Below, piece after piece: positions 55,499 to 64,000 of a stretch of 64,000 bases of DNA. Source of the DNA: Flavobacteriales bacterium (GTDB lineage: Bacteria > Bacteroidota > Bacteroidia > Flavobacteriales_D > CAJJDF01); assembly GCA_018609055.1 (NCBI GenBank), contig JABAYJ010000004.1, positions 108,763 to 172,762 on the forward strand, given 5' to 3'. The notes under the pieces were generated by a model. It searched no databases. It saw only the letters and a list, made by a program, of their open reading frames with translations, and was not told the DNA's origin. The translations under genes were made by a program, and so were the position numbers. The first letter of the stretch is position 1, and each line of letters begins with the position of its first letter.

Positions 55499-57439
55499 AT
55501 GCAACCAAGCTTCAAAGACAAATTAAAATATAGATTTGAAAAGTACCTTAATAAAGGAGGAGCATCCATATTCGTAAGTCTATTTGTGGTGTTCTTGGTC
55601 TTGTTTCTATTTATGATTTTTATTAGATGGGTAATTATCACAGTTTGGCCCGACTTAGCTTTTAGTGATAATTTTTGGGATGACATTTGGTCTACTTGGC
55701 TTCAAATGACAGATCCTGGAAATATGAGTCAGGATAATGCATCACCTACTTGGCTTAAGATTACCACCATTTTATCTGGAATATTTGGTGTAATCATATT
55801 GTCTATGCTTATTGCATTTATTACAACTACTTTGGAGCAAGTTTTTTATAATTTCAGAAAAGGAAGAGGAAAAGTTATCGAAGAAAACCACACTCTTATC
55901 TTAGGGTGGAACGAACGTGTAATTGACATTATTAGAGAGTTAATATTGGCAAACGAAAGTGAGAAATATGGTTCTGTAGTTATTCTTTCCAATGAGGACA
56001 AAGAAGAAATGGACGATTTACTATCCAAAAGAATTCCAAATAGAATATCGACCAGTATTATTACTACAACTGGTGATTTTGCAAATATCAATGAATTAAA
56101 ACGAGTAGGAGTAGAAAGTGCAAAATCTATTATTCTACTTGCCAATTGTTCTGAAAGTGCTTCTTATGAAGATAAAATCAGTTCTGACATTCAGTCTATA
56201 AAATCTATTATGGCAATTATATCGTGTCAGAATGGAAAAAATGAACTTCCAATAATTACAGAAATTTTTAGTGAAGAGAAACGTCAATTAATCAGTTATT
56301 TTGATGATGACAATATCATAGCACTAGATTCTTGGGACATTATGGGGAAGCTCTTGGTTCAAACTTCATTGTCGAGTGGATTGGAAGTGGTGTATAATGA
56401 GATTTTATCATTTGATGGGTGCGAAGTGTATTTTCATGAAGATGAATGGAATGGAATTACTTTTGGAGAATTACCTTTTTATTTCAAAGATGGGATCCCA
56501 TTAGGAATTTACAATGAAGAAGAAGGGATGAAACTTCGCCCTGGGAAAAAGTATGTGATGAAAAAAGAGGATCAAATAATAATATTGGCCGAAGATGATT
56601 CTATGATTGTATTAGAAGACAATTCTATACATAAAAGTACCCCAATACAATTAGTAAATAAAAAACTAGAACAGACCAAAAAAAATATTCTAATATTAGG
56701 ATGGCATAATGTAGCAGATATATTTATCAATGAATCGTTCGATTACCTTTCGTCAGGCTCTAAATTTGATATTCATTATAATTCCCCGACTTCAGAATTT
56801 GAAGAACACATTGATTTATTAAAACAAAAATATCCGGATTTTGAAATTAACATAGTGGATTCCGATCCTCTACAAATGGATAATTTAAACCAAGCAAATC
56901 CTTTTGAGTATGATAACATCATTATTCTTTCTCAAAATTTAACTGAAGAAGATGCTGATAAAATTGACTCAGACACATTGATAATCCTATTGTTGTTGAG
57001 AAAAATAAAATCAACTATCAATAATGCTAGTGCAAAAATAATTACACAAGTACTAAATTCTGACAACCAAGAAATAATAACTCAAACAGAAGTAGATGAC
57101 TTTATTATCAGTAATAAATTAATCACAATGATTTTAGCTCAATTGAGCGAAGAACCTTTAATTCATAAGTTTTATACCGATATTTTCTCTGAAGATGGCA
57201 GTGAAATTTATGTAAAGTCAATTCAACTTTACACCAATAATTTTCCTTTAGAAACCACTTTTGGAGATTTAATTGGACTCGCAGACCAAAGAGAAGAAGT
57301 CTGTTTAGGAATAAGAAAAGGCGATAAAAGTAAAAACCCGAATGAAAACTTTGGAGTTACACTTAACCTAGATAAAAATGAAAAGGTAACATTAAATGAA
57401 AATGATTTTTTAGTGGTGTTATCGGAAGACGAATTGTAA
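55499..57439 (+). CDS. CASTOR/POLLUX-type ion channel with tandem RCK-like domains
   Basis: A 646-residue protein. Two to three membrane segments lie in the first 125 residues (IFVSLFVVFLVLFLFMIF and ILSGIFGVIILSMLIAF), with a pore-loop-like WSTWLQMTDPGN between them. Two cytoplasmic nucleotide-binding-like modules follow, beginning NHTLILGWNERVIDIIREL (about 128) and KKNILILGWHNVADIF (about 395). This is the layout of CASTOR/POLLUX/DMI1 channels, which conduct cations in plants. The bacterial function is unknown. It is convergent with the subtilase-like gene, ten bases apart. Confidence 0.88.
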   Translation: MQPSFKDKLKYRFEKYLNKGGASIFVSLFVVFLVLFLFMIFIRWVIITVWPDLAFSDNFWDDIWSTWLQMTDPGNMSQDNASPTWLKITTILSGIFGVIILSMLIAFITTTLEQVFYNFRKGRGKVIEENHTLILGWNERVIDIIRELILANESEKYGSVVILSNEDKEEMDDLLSKRIPNRISTSIITTTGDFANINELKRVGVESAKSIILLANCSESASYEDKISSDIQSIKSIMAIISCQNGKNELPIITEIFSEEKRQLISYFDDDNIIALDSWDIMGKLLVQTSLSSGLEVVYNEILSFDGCEVYFHEDEWNGITFGELPFYFKDGIPLGIYNEEEGMKLRPGKKYVMKKEDQIIILAEDDSMIVLEDNSIHKSTPIQLVNKKLEQTKKNILILGWHNVADIFINESFDYLSSGSKFDIHYNSPTSEFEEHIDLLKQKYPDFEINIVDSDPLQMDNLNQANPFEYDNIIILSQNLTEEDADKIDSDTLIILLLLRKIKSTINNASAKIITQVLNSDNQEIITQTEVDDFIISNKLITMILAQLSEEPLIHKFYTDIFSEDGSEIYVKSIQLYTNNFPLETTFGDLIGLADQREEVCLGIRKGDKSKNPNENFGVTLNLDKNEKVTLNENDFLVVLSEDEL

Positions 57440-57449
57440 CGAGTTTAAA

Positions 57450-60400
57450 TTATCTCATGATAATAATCTTTTTTCTCACGGATAAAGATTTATTTGTTAG
57501 AACCAAAGTGTAAGAACCCCTTTCAAAAGAATTAACAGGTATACTAAATGTAACCCCTTTTGGCATTTCATTTTTGAAATAAACCAATCGCCCTAATTCA
57601 TCAACTATTGATAAAGAAATAGCCTCTTTAAATTCTTTATTCAAAACCTCAACAGTAAGCATCTCATTTGCAGGGTTTGGATACACTTTTACATCAAAAA
57701 TATCTTGATAGAAATTCTCTACACCAACTGAATTAATAGAATAGCAAGCTGTTGTATCAACACAACCTTCTGGTGTAGTTATTATACAAGCATAGTTTCC
57801 ATTAACTGAAGCTGTAAAAATTCGGCTTGTACCACTAGGCTGGAATGAATAATTACTGTCACAATTTACCCATTGATAAAGAACTCCTGTTGAAGCTATA
57901 GTTAAAGTTGCTCCAAGTGTTGTAACTGGTCCAGCTGGTGGCACAATATATATAGTGGTTGTTTTAATTAATGAATCTTGACCAAAAGAATTGGTAGCAT
58001 TTAATTTTACCGTGTAGATCCCAGCATTCGGAAAATAAACTTCGGGTTGAAAAGAAGTACTGTTGGTATTGTTTTGGTAGTTAAAAATGGCAGGGCTAAT
58101 CCTCCATTTATAAGAAGTAGCATGCGCAGTAGTATTGGTGAAGATAGTATTTTGATTAAGACAAAGTATTGTGTCGTTTGTAGTAAAAGAAACCACAGGA
58201 AAACGATTTACAGAAATATCGTCTATTGCTAAATCTCCTGTAAAACCATTACCAGTTTTACCTCTGAATCTTACTACAATTTTTTGTCCAACATAAGAAG
58301 AAAGATCTACTGATTTTTGAAACCATGAATTTCCTTGGTCACCAATTATTGGTGAAGAGATATCATTAATCCATTCTCCGTTTGATAAAACATCTATATG
58401 TAAACTTCCAATTGTATTTCCATACAAATGATACCAAAATTTAAGAGTAGCATAAGAAGAAGTTGTTAAATCAATACATGGGGAATTCACCAAAGCATCT
58501 TTATTTGGACATGGTGTAGAAGTTTCTAGGTAAAGATATTTTCCGCTTCCAGAAGTATGATCAGAGGGAGGGCCAGTGTTTGGTGTAGCAGTTCCACTAT
58601 GATCTGTTCTCCAATCTATACTGTCGCCTACTAAAGAAGGAGTGTTTGGTGTATTATACCATCCATCCATAAGGTTACAGGAAATACCTGAACAACCCCA
58701 AGCAGTAGAACAATCTGTGAAAGAATCGAAATCTTGAGAATAAGGAAGATAAACTGTTGCACAAGAATAAGAAACCAGAATTAACAAAGCACTATCGTTA
58801 GAACTTAAAACATCATTTGGTTTCTCGGACCAAATCTGGACACTATCAACTCCAATACTGAGTAAAATACTATCCTTAAAAGTATAGACTAAAACACTGC
58901 CAATTGGTATACTAGCAAAAACCGTATCAGAAAATATGAGTCCATTATTTTGCTGGTACTTAACTACAATACTATCCATTGCTTTGGTACCAGTATTTCT
59001 TAGCTTTATTTTTATTGGGAATTCTCCATCATAAACACAATTAGGAATATGGCTGTTATCTATAACAGTTTCTAGTGCTACATCTTTTCCAACACAATTG
59101 AAATCAGTTATTGGAATTTCTACTGCTATTATTCTTCTACTAATTGCGCCATTTGGACCATGAGCCTGAATACTTAGCCAATCTGTGTGAGTAGAACTCA
59201 ATCCTGTTACCAATACAAAATTATTGTTTGTAGTAGTTAATGAGTCCATGTATTTATTTCCTAGTTTTGAAACTGTATAACTAGATGCTGAATTCATATT
59301 ATCCCACTGAAACAAAGCCGAATCGCCACACCTCCAAAGCATAGAAAAGTTTTGAACTAAAGGCATAATATTGAAGGATTCTATACTCTTGCTACTTAAT
59401 GAACCTCTATTTAATTTAACTAGAACTTTGCCGCTCATTTCATTAGGTACTGTCCAAGCATATCCTCTTAAAGTATCATTTATCCCAGTAGCAATGGTAT
59501 TCCAATTAGCTCCACTATCGGCAGAATATTCTAAATCAAAACTACCTTGAGAGCCATAAGAATCCCATTGAATGTATTCTGTTTCACCAGGAACAAAGTA
59601 CTCTCTACCAATTGGGTAAGTCAACAACACTTCTTCATATAGAAATTCATAAGTAAGGTAATATTTTTGAGGTCCTTGAGGTATTAAAGTACCATTAATA
59701 GATACAGTATAGTTTCCAGCAACTGGATTTGATATTGTAATTTGTTCTACGTTATTTAAGTCATCTACCCCTCGAACTGCAGGCTTTCCTAAGCTATCAA
59801 GATGTGGAGCAGGATTTAGAACCCATGGTAAATAAACAGTACTACCTGGACTAGTTAGTGTCATGTCTAAATTGTTCACCAATGCCTTTATAGGAATTGA
59901 GGTAGAAGCAGGGTAATCTGCCCAATGAACCAAAACTCGTATTTCTTTTACATTGGATGGAACGGCAATGGTATGAGTATTACTTCCTCCATTTGATATG
60001 CTCGCTTCTAAAAATCTATTTTCTTGAAACACTGAAAAAGCACGCCTAACATTAACTCGACCAAATCCAGTACGGAAATCTGGACCTGGATTTTCTAAGT
60101 CATCACACGTGTTTAAGAGAACAGTTTTTATCAGAGATAAATGAGGATTACTTCCTGGATTCTCAGATTTGTAACCTTGAACCAATTGTCCTACTACTCC
60201 AGAAATTTTTGGAGCTGCATGAGATGTCCCTCCTGCTCCTTCAATTACTAAGTCAGGTTTTATTCTCCCATCATAAGCAGGCCCTTTTGAACTAAAACCT
60301 GATCTTTGATCAAGACTATTACAAGAACCTACAGTGAAAATATTTTTAGCTTGTTTTATCCCTCCTGTTAAATTTGCATATCCACTAATCCCAACATACG

Positions 60401-61484
60401 GCCCATAAGTGCTTGCGTTATTGCTTTGATTTCCAGAAGACCAACTATGCAAAGGGCCTATACTGTCTCGTATATCCCGGTCTCTTATTGTACCTGCCGA
60501 CCATGCAGTCATTCCTATTCCATAACCATAAGAATGGTTAACTGAAACAAGACCAACTGTTGAAAAATAAGTGTTATTTGAATTATTATTATTCAATGAT
60601 AAAACGTTTGCTCCAGAAGCAATTCCCTCATTAATTGGATTTAAATTCCCTGCACCAGCCATTCTATAAATAACTCCCCTTTTATGTCCAGAAATAGTCC
60701 CTGATCCATATTCTGTAAGCCTTCCTTCTATTTCTATTCTATTATCATTGGTGTCATAAATTCCTCCTTCTTCAACAGCCACAGTTACTCCTGCACCATC
60801 AATGTTTAATCCATTTACTGGATTATTTAACCAATTTGTTCGCCCTGATGTATTAAAAATTGTACTCTCCAAAGTTGGATTAGGGTTAATCGATTCAATA
60901 AATTTTATTTCTTGAATAGCAATCAACTCTTTTAATTTAGAGATTGGGATTTGTATTTCGAAATTGTGATCTTGAGCAGAGTAGTTTAATATATTTCCGA
61001 TTTTGGATATTTTTTCTCTTACTAAATTGTTACTCACTAGATAAACAGCAAATACTCTTATATATTCCCCATCAAGGATGTGTTCAGGATATTGTTTTTT
61101 ATATAATTCAGGACTTAATTTAAATCGATCATCAAGATTAAATACAGCACGAACTTTAACAGTATTAAAAACATTTAAACTCCTGTTTTTATCGAAAGTA
61201 GCTATGTACGAGTAATTAGGAATATAATCATTCAACTCTATCCCTGAGTTTTTAAGCAACAGTCTATCCTCGGCTGTTGGAATATCATAAAATTGAATAA
61301 TTTTACTTAAAAATCCTTCTTGAGTATATAATTCTGAAATAATGGATTGATGATTCTCTTCTGGCAGTATAGTTCCATTTAATAACTGAATAGTATAATT
61401 TTTGTTTTGAGAAAACGAGACAGCTACTGTCAAATAGAACAAACAAAAAAGACTTAATTTATTGATTTGAAAAGAAAAAGTCAT
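57450..61484 (-). CDS. Subtilase-fold T9SS protein with lost catalytic Asp and His (pseudoprotease)
   Basis: A 1344-residue secreted protein. A signal peptide (to about residue 25) precedes a propeptide-like region and an S8 fold from about 215 to 485. Ser421 in GGTSHAAP is intact and the oxyanion asparagine sits in SSGNQSN. The catalytic aspartate position reads VAVEEGG (Glu239), and the histidine position, aligned by the shared AGAGNLNP segment, is Gly270 (HKRGVIY). Classical hydrolysis therefore looks lost. Later parts include a MAM/jelly-roll-like domain (about 940-1115), PKD-like repeats and a T9SS type A tail (VKVYPNPANEMLTVEV). It may serve as a binding or structural surface protein. 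Confidence 0.9.
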   Translation of the reverse strand: MTFSFQINKLSLFCLFYLTVAVSFSQNKNYTIQLLNGTILPEENHQSIISELYTQEGFLSKIIQFYDIPTAEDRLLLKNSGIELNDYIPNYSYIATFDKNRSLNVFNTVKVRAVFNLDDRFKLSPELYKKQYPEHILDGEYIRVFAVYLVSNNLVREKISKIGNILNYSAQDHNFEIQIPISKLKELIAIQEIKFIESINPNPTLESTIFNTSGRTNWLNNPVNGLNIDGAGVTVAVEEGGIYDTNDNRIEIEGRLTEYGSGTISGHKRGVIYRMAGAGNLNPINEGIASGANVLSLNNNNSNNTYFSTVGLVSVNHSYGYGIGMTAWSAGTIRDRDIRDSIGPLHSWSSGNQSNNASTYGPYVGISGYANLTGGIKQAKNIFTVGSCNSLDQRSGFSSKGPAYDGRIKPDLVIEGAGGTSHAAPKISGVVGQLVQGYKSENPGSNPHLSLIKTVLLNTCDDLENPGPDFRTGFGRVNVRRAFSVFQENRFLEASISNGGSNTHTIAVPSNVKEIRVLVHWADYPASTSIPIKALVNNLDMTLTSPGSTVYLPWVLNPAPHLDSLGKPAVRGVDDLNNVEQITISNPVAGNYTVSINGTLIPQGPQKYYLTYEFLYEEVLLTYPIGREYFVPGETEYIQWDSYGSQGSFDLEYSADSGANWNTIATGINDTLRGYAWTVPNEMSGKVLVKLNRGSLSSKSIESFNIMPLVQNFSMLWRCGDSALFQWDNMNSASSYTVSKLGNKYMDSLTTTNNNFVLVTGLSSTHTDWLSIQAHGPNGAISRRIIAVEIPITDFNCVGKDVALETVIDNSHIPNCVYDGEFPIKIKLRNTGTKAMDSIVVKYQQNNGLIFSDTVFASIPIGSVLVYTFKDSILLSIGVDSVQIWSEKPNDVLSSNDSALLILVSYSCATVYLPYSQDFDSFTDCSTAWGCSGISCNLMDGWYNTPNTPSLVGDSIDWRTDHSGTATPNTGPPSDHTSGSGKYLYLETSTPCPNKDALVNSPCIDLTTSSYATLKFWYHLYGNTIGSLHIDVLSNGEWINDISSPIIGDQGNSWFQKSVDLSSYVGQKIVVRFRGKTGNGFTGDLAIDDISVNRFPVVSFTTNDTILCLNQNTIFTNTTAHATSYKWRISPAIFNYQNNTNSTSFQPEVYFPNAGIYTVKLNATNSFGQDSLIKTTTIYIVPPAGPVTTLGATLTIASTGVLYQWVNCDSNYSFQPSGTSRIFTASVNGNYACIITTPEGCVDTTACYSINSVGVENFYQDIFDVKVYPNPANEMLTVEVLNKEFKEAISLSIVDELGRLVYFKNEMPKGVTFSIPVNSFERGSYTLVLTNKSLSVRKKIIIMR

Positions 61485-61660
61485 TATTTCTTATTTTAAT
61501 TACTGGTTAATGATGGAATGAAGATACTATTTCCCATTGTAAAAAGTAATACTAAGCATTAGTTTCATTTAATTGAGAATATTGATATTGAATACTTGAA
61601 CCAAATTATTATTAAATTTAAAAACTATTACTTTGATTCACGACCTCTTTTTATCTCAAC

Positions 61661-63928
61661 ATGAAAAATATTATTTCTTTTATTTCGCTAGTTTTATTTA
61701 CTGTTTTCACATTAAAAACTCAAGTTTCTGGTAGTCCTCAGACATCTGAAAATTCAGGAGATGCACTTGAATGTGGATTTATTGCTACACAAAGTCAGCT
61801 CGATAATTTGGAGAACAACCCAGAATATCAAAGCAACAAAATCAATTTTATTGACGAGTATAAAGCAAAAACATTTAATAGAAGTTCTGGTCAAATGGCT
61901 TTATCTCAAATTGACTGGGTACCAATTAAAGCTCATATAACTAGAACAAGTACTGGAACTGGAGGACTAACAACTACTCAATTAACTGCAGCAATTGACA
62001 GCATGAACAATTACTATATAAATGCGAATATGCAGTTTTATTTATGTGGTGGAATAAATTATATTGACAATAACACTTATTATAACTTTAATTCTTCAGA
62101 TGAGACAGTAATGCATGCTGCTCATGGTCAAGCCAATTTGATTAATATTTATTTCTGTAATACAGTTTCTTCAGGAACAAGTAACCTTTGTGGATATGCA
62201 TACTATCCGGGTGGACCTGATGTTATTTTGATGGCAAACAGTTGTGCTATCAATGGAAGTACACTTGCCCATGAGATGGGTCATTTTTATTCACTTCGTC
62301 ATACTCATGGTGGAAGTAATGGAACTCTTACATCCGAATTGGTGAATGGCTCGAACTGTTCTTCAGCTGGAGACTTTGTTTGTGATACTGATGCTGATCC
62401 GCAATTGGGAAATTCAAATGTAAGTTCTTCTTGTGTGTATAATGGTACAGCTCCTTATACTGGTGGAGTAGCAACTGATGCAAACGGAACTGCATTCACT
62501 CCAAATCCAAATAACATCATGTCTTACTCCCGAAAGAGTTGTCGTGATTTTTTCTCTGTGGGACAGTTTGCACGTATTAATGCAGCTCATAAAACAAGTC
62601 GAAATTACTTTACTTGCGCGACCTTTAATGTAGATTTCTCTGCAACACTTACTACTTCATGTGTTACTCCTTTAACTGTTAGTTTTACAGATAATAGTAC
62701 TGGTGCAACCTCATGGCAATGGGATGTAGATGGAGATAGTGTAATTGATTATACTACTCAAAACCCTTCGCATACATACACAACTGCTGGTAGTTATGAT
62801 GTGAGCTTAACAATATCCAATGGAACGACTGTGATAACCAAAACAAAAATTGGTTTTATTATAGCTGGAGCAAAAAGCATCCCTTATAACCAAGACTTTG
62901 AAACTTTTATCACTGCAACTAATGCTACAGGTTTATTAGAAGGATGGACAACTAATCCTGTGAATACGACAACTGCTTATAGATGGAATGTTGATGATGG
63001 TGGAACGGTAACTGGTTCAACAGGACCATTTGTAGACAACACTTTGGCTACGTCTGCTGGTCATTACATGCATATAGAAGCATCTCAAGGAAGTCAAAAT
63101 GATGTAGCAGAATTGATTTCTCCTTGCATAAGTTTGAATGCAGGATCGCCAGAACTTAGCTTTGCTTACCACATGCATGGGAGCTCAATGGGTGAGTTAC
63201 ATCTAGATATTTTTTCGGGAGGAGTTTGGACAAATGATATTATGACTGCCTTAGTTGGTCAACAAACCATTAACCAAAGTGATGCTTTTTCTATCAAAAC
63301 AGTTGATCTTTCAACTTGGGCTGGAGAAGTTATTGAACTTCGATTTAGAGGTATTAGAAATAGCTCATTTAGGGGAGACATAGCAATTGATGACATTAAC
63401 ATCAAATGTATTCCTGGAACAAATCCAAATCCATCAGCTAATTTCACTTCTTCAACAACTAATACTTTCACAGGTGATCCTGTCATGTTTTCTGATGCAT
63501 CATCTGATGCTATTGCTTGGAAGTGGAATTTTGGAACAGGCGCATCACCTACAATTGCATCAGGAGCTGGCCCTCACAATGTAACCTATTCATCAACTGG
63601 ACTTAAGACAGTATCGTTAATTGCATTTGGTGACTGTTCTTCAGATACAACCAATACTAGTTTAAACATTGGTCTAGTTGGAGTTACAGAAAATGAGTTT
63701 TTAACTTATTTTACTGTTTATCCTAATCCAGTTAATTCTTCATTATCTATTAAGACTAATATCATTTACTCTCGAGTTCAAATAATTAATGTTGTGGGAC
63801 AAATAGTTATTGAATCTAACGGAAATTCAACTATTGATGTGTCGGAATTAGAATCAGGTAATTATATAATTCAGCTTATTGGAGAAGAATCGCAAATTAT
63901 ACGTAGCGAGAAGTTTACTAAGAATTAG
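61661..63928 (+). CDS. Secreted M43 (pappalysin-type) metalloprotease with PKD, MAM and T9SS domains
   Basis: A 755-residue exported metzincin. A signal peptide ends near residue 23. The zinc motif HEMGHFYSLRH spans 204-214 with ligands His204, His208 and His214 and general base Glu205. The usual glycine of HExxHxxGxxH is Ser211. The Met-turn is NIMSY with Met287. A PKD domain, a MAM/jelly-roll-like domain and a second PKD follow, then a T9SS type A domain (FTVYPNPVNSSLSIKT). The MAM-like domain resembles that of the adjacent S8-fold protein (SFAYHMHGSSMGELHLDI versus FWYHLYGNTIGSLHIDV). It is divergent from that gene, 176 bases between. Confidence 0.93.
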   Translation: MKNIISFISLVLFTVFTLKTQVSGSPQTSENSGDALECGFIATQSQLDNLENNPEYQSNKINFIDEYKAKTFNRSSGQMALSQIDWVPIKAHITRTSTGTGGLTTTQLTAAIDSMNNYYINANMQFYLCGGINYIDNNTYYNFNSSDETVMHAAHGQANLINIYFCNTVSSGTSNLCGYAYYPGGPDVILMANSCAINGSTLAHEMGHFYSLRHTHGGSNGTLTSELVNGSNCSSAGDFVCDTDADPQLGNSNVSSSCVYNGTAPYTGGVATDANGTAFTPNPNNIMSYSRKSCRDFFSVGQFARINAAHKTSRNYFTCATFNVDFSATLTTSCVTPLTVSFTDNSTGATSWQWDVDGDSVIDYTTQNPSHTYTTAGSYDVSLTISNGTTVITKTKIGFIIAGAKSIPYNQDFETFITATNATGLLEGWTTNPVNTTTAYRWNVDDGGTVTGSTGPFVDNTLATSAGHYMHIEASQGSQNDVAELISPCISLNAGSPELSFAYHMHGSSMGELHLDIFSGGVWTNDIMTALVGQQTINQSDAFSIKTVDLSTWAGEVIELRFRGIRNSSFRGDIAIDDINIKCIPGTNPNPSANFTSSTTNTFTGDPVMFSDASSDAIAWKWNFGTGASPTIASGAGPHNVTYSSTGLKTVSLIAFGDCSSDTTNTSLNIGLVGVTENEFLTYFTVYPNPVNSSLSIKTNIIYSRVQIINVVGQIVIESNGNSTIDVSELESGNYIIQLIGEESQIIRSEKFTKN

Positions 63929-63938
63929 AGAAAGTAAA

Positions 63939-64000
63939 TTACTTACCGATACAAAATTTACTGAAGATATTTCCAAGTAGCTCATCAGTAGATATTTCAC
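63939..64000 (-). CDS. mnmE: tRNA modification GTPase MnmE, C-terminal end only
   Basis: The last 19 codons and stop of a minus-strand gene that continues beyond the window. The residues EISTDELLGNIFSKFCIGK are the highly conserved MnmE (TrmE) C-terminus. The motif FCIGK holds the cysteine used with MnmG in 5-carboxymethylaminomethyluridine formation at the tRNA wobble base. It ends 10 bases from the stop of the M43 gene. The G domain lies outside the window. Confidence 0.93.
   Translation of the reverse strand, partial: EISTDELLGNIFSKFCIGK

Noticed and set aside
1..64000. CRISPR arrays, rRNA, tRNA genes and transposases
   Set aside because: I saw no regularly spaced repeats, no rRNA or clover-leaf sequence in the gaps, and no transposase or integrase motifs. 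Gaps were checked by eye only.

Overview
The window comes from an AT-rich member of the Bacteroidota, most likely a flavobacterium-like gliding or aquatic species. The sequence shows a GldH gliding lipoprotein, three very large secreted proteins ending in type IX secretion (T9SS type A) sorting domains, many short lipoproteins, and several upstream boxes matching the Bacteroidota -7 consensus TAnnTTTG (for example at 30313, 30573, 43440 and 55465). Shine-Dalgarno sequences are weak or absent. The genus cannot be read from the sequence.

Layout. 1-6 kb: a tight plus-strand light-damage cluster with a DUF3050 haem-oxygenase-fold protein, a DUF2805/TIGR03643 protein, a photolyase FAD domain lacking the N-terminal antenna domain, a full-length photolyase/cryptochrome, a flavin reductase-like protein, a 47-residue DUF2256 zinc-ribbon protein, and a photolyase-related (DPRP) protein lacking most of the family's iron-sulfur cysteines. 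6-14.6 kb: sulfatase lipoprotein, YicC, EamA transporter, ArsC-like protein, ObgE, a small lipoprotein, MlaE/MlaF lipid transport genes and a DUF4956 membrane protein. 14.6-30.3 kb: a complete minus-strand division and cell-wall (dcw) cluster, mraZ-rsmH-ftsL-ftsI-murE-mraY-murD-ftsW-murG-murC-ftsQ-ftsA-ftsZ-yqeY, without murF or ddl, headed by a three-repeat MraZ operator. 30.6-37.8 kb: EngB, a lipoprotein, a MATE exporter, a deoxynucleoside kinase, a large M4 metallopeptidase and a decayed beta-helix gene. 37.8-44.6 kb (minus): 3-oxoacid CoA-transferase subunits, PBP1A, GldH, RicT and HolB. 44.7-48.7 kb: Era, uracil-DNA glycosylase, an exonuclease/GIY-YIG fusion and a nucleoid-associated protein.

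48.6-50.4 kb is the most unusual stretch. The promoter and first codons of the nucleoid-associated gene occur twice (48603-48821 and 50195-50412). The interval between holds a MarR regulator, a small possible PD-(D/E)XK-type protein whose start codon lies inside a perfect 20-bp-stem hairpin, a small unknown ORF and an 18-bp-stem hairpin. It looks like a compact inserted cassette.

50.4-64 kb: PIF1-like helicase, a small tyrosine phosphatase, a bestrophin pseudogene with four frame disruptions, an extended SDR reductase, a CASTOR/POLLUX-type channel, a subtilase-fold T9SS protein that has lost two of three catalytic residues, a divergent M43 metalloprotease, and the 3' end of mnmE. Starts were moved from the longest ORF wherever family N-termini or overlaps with neighbours argued for it.
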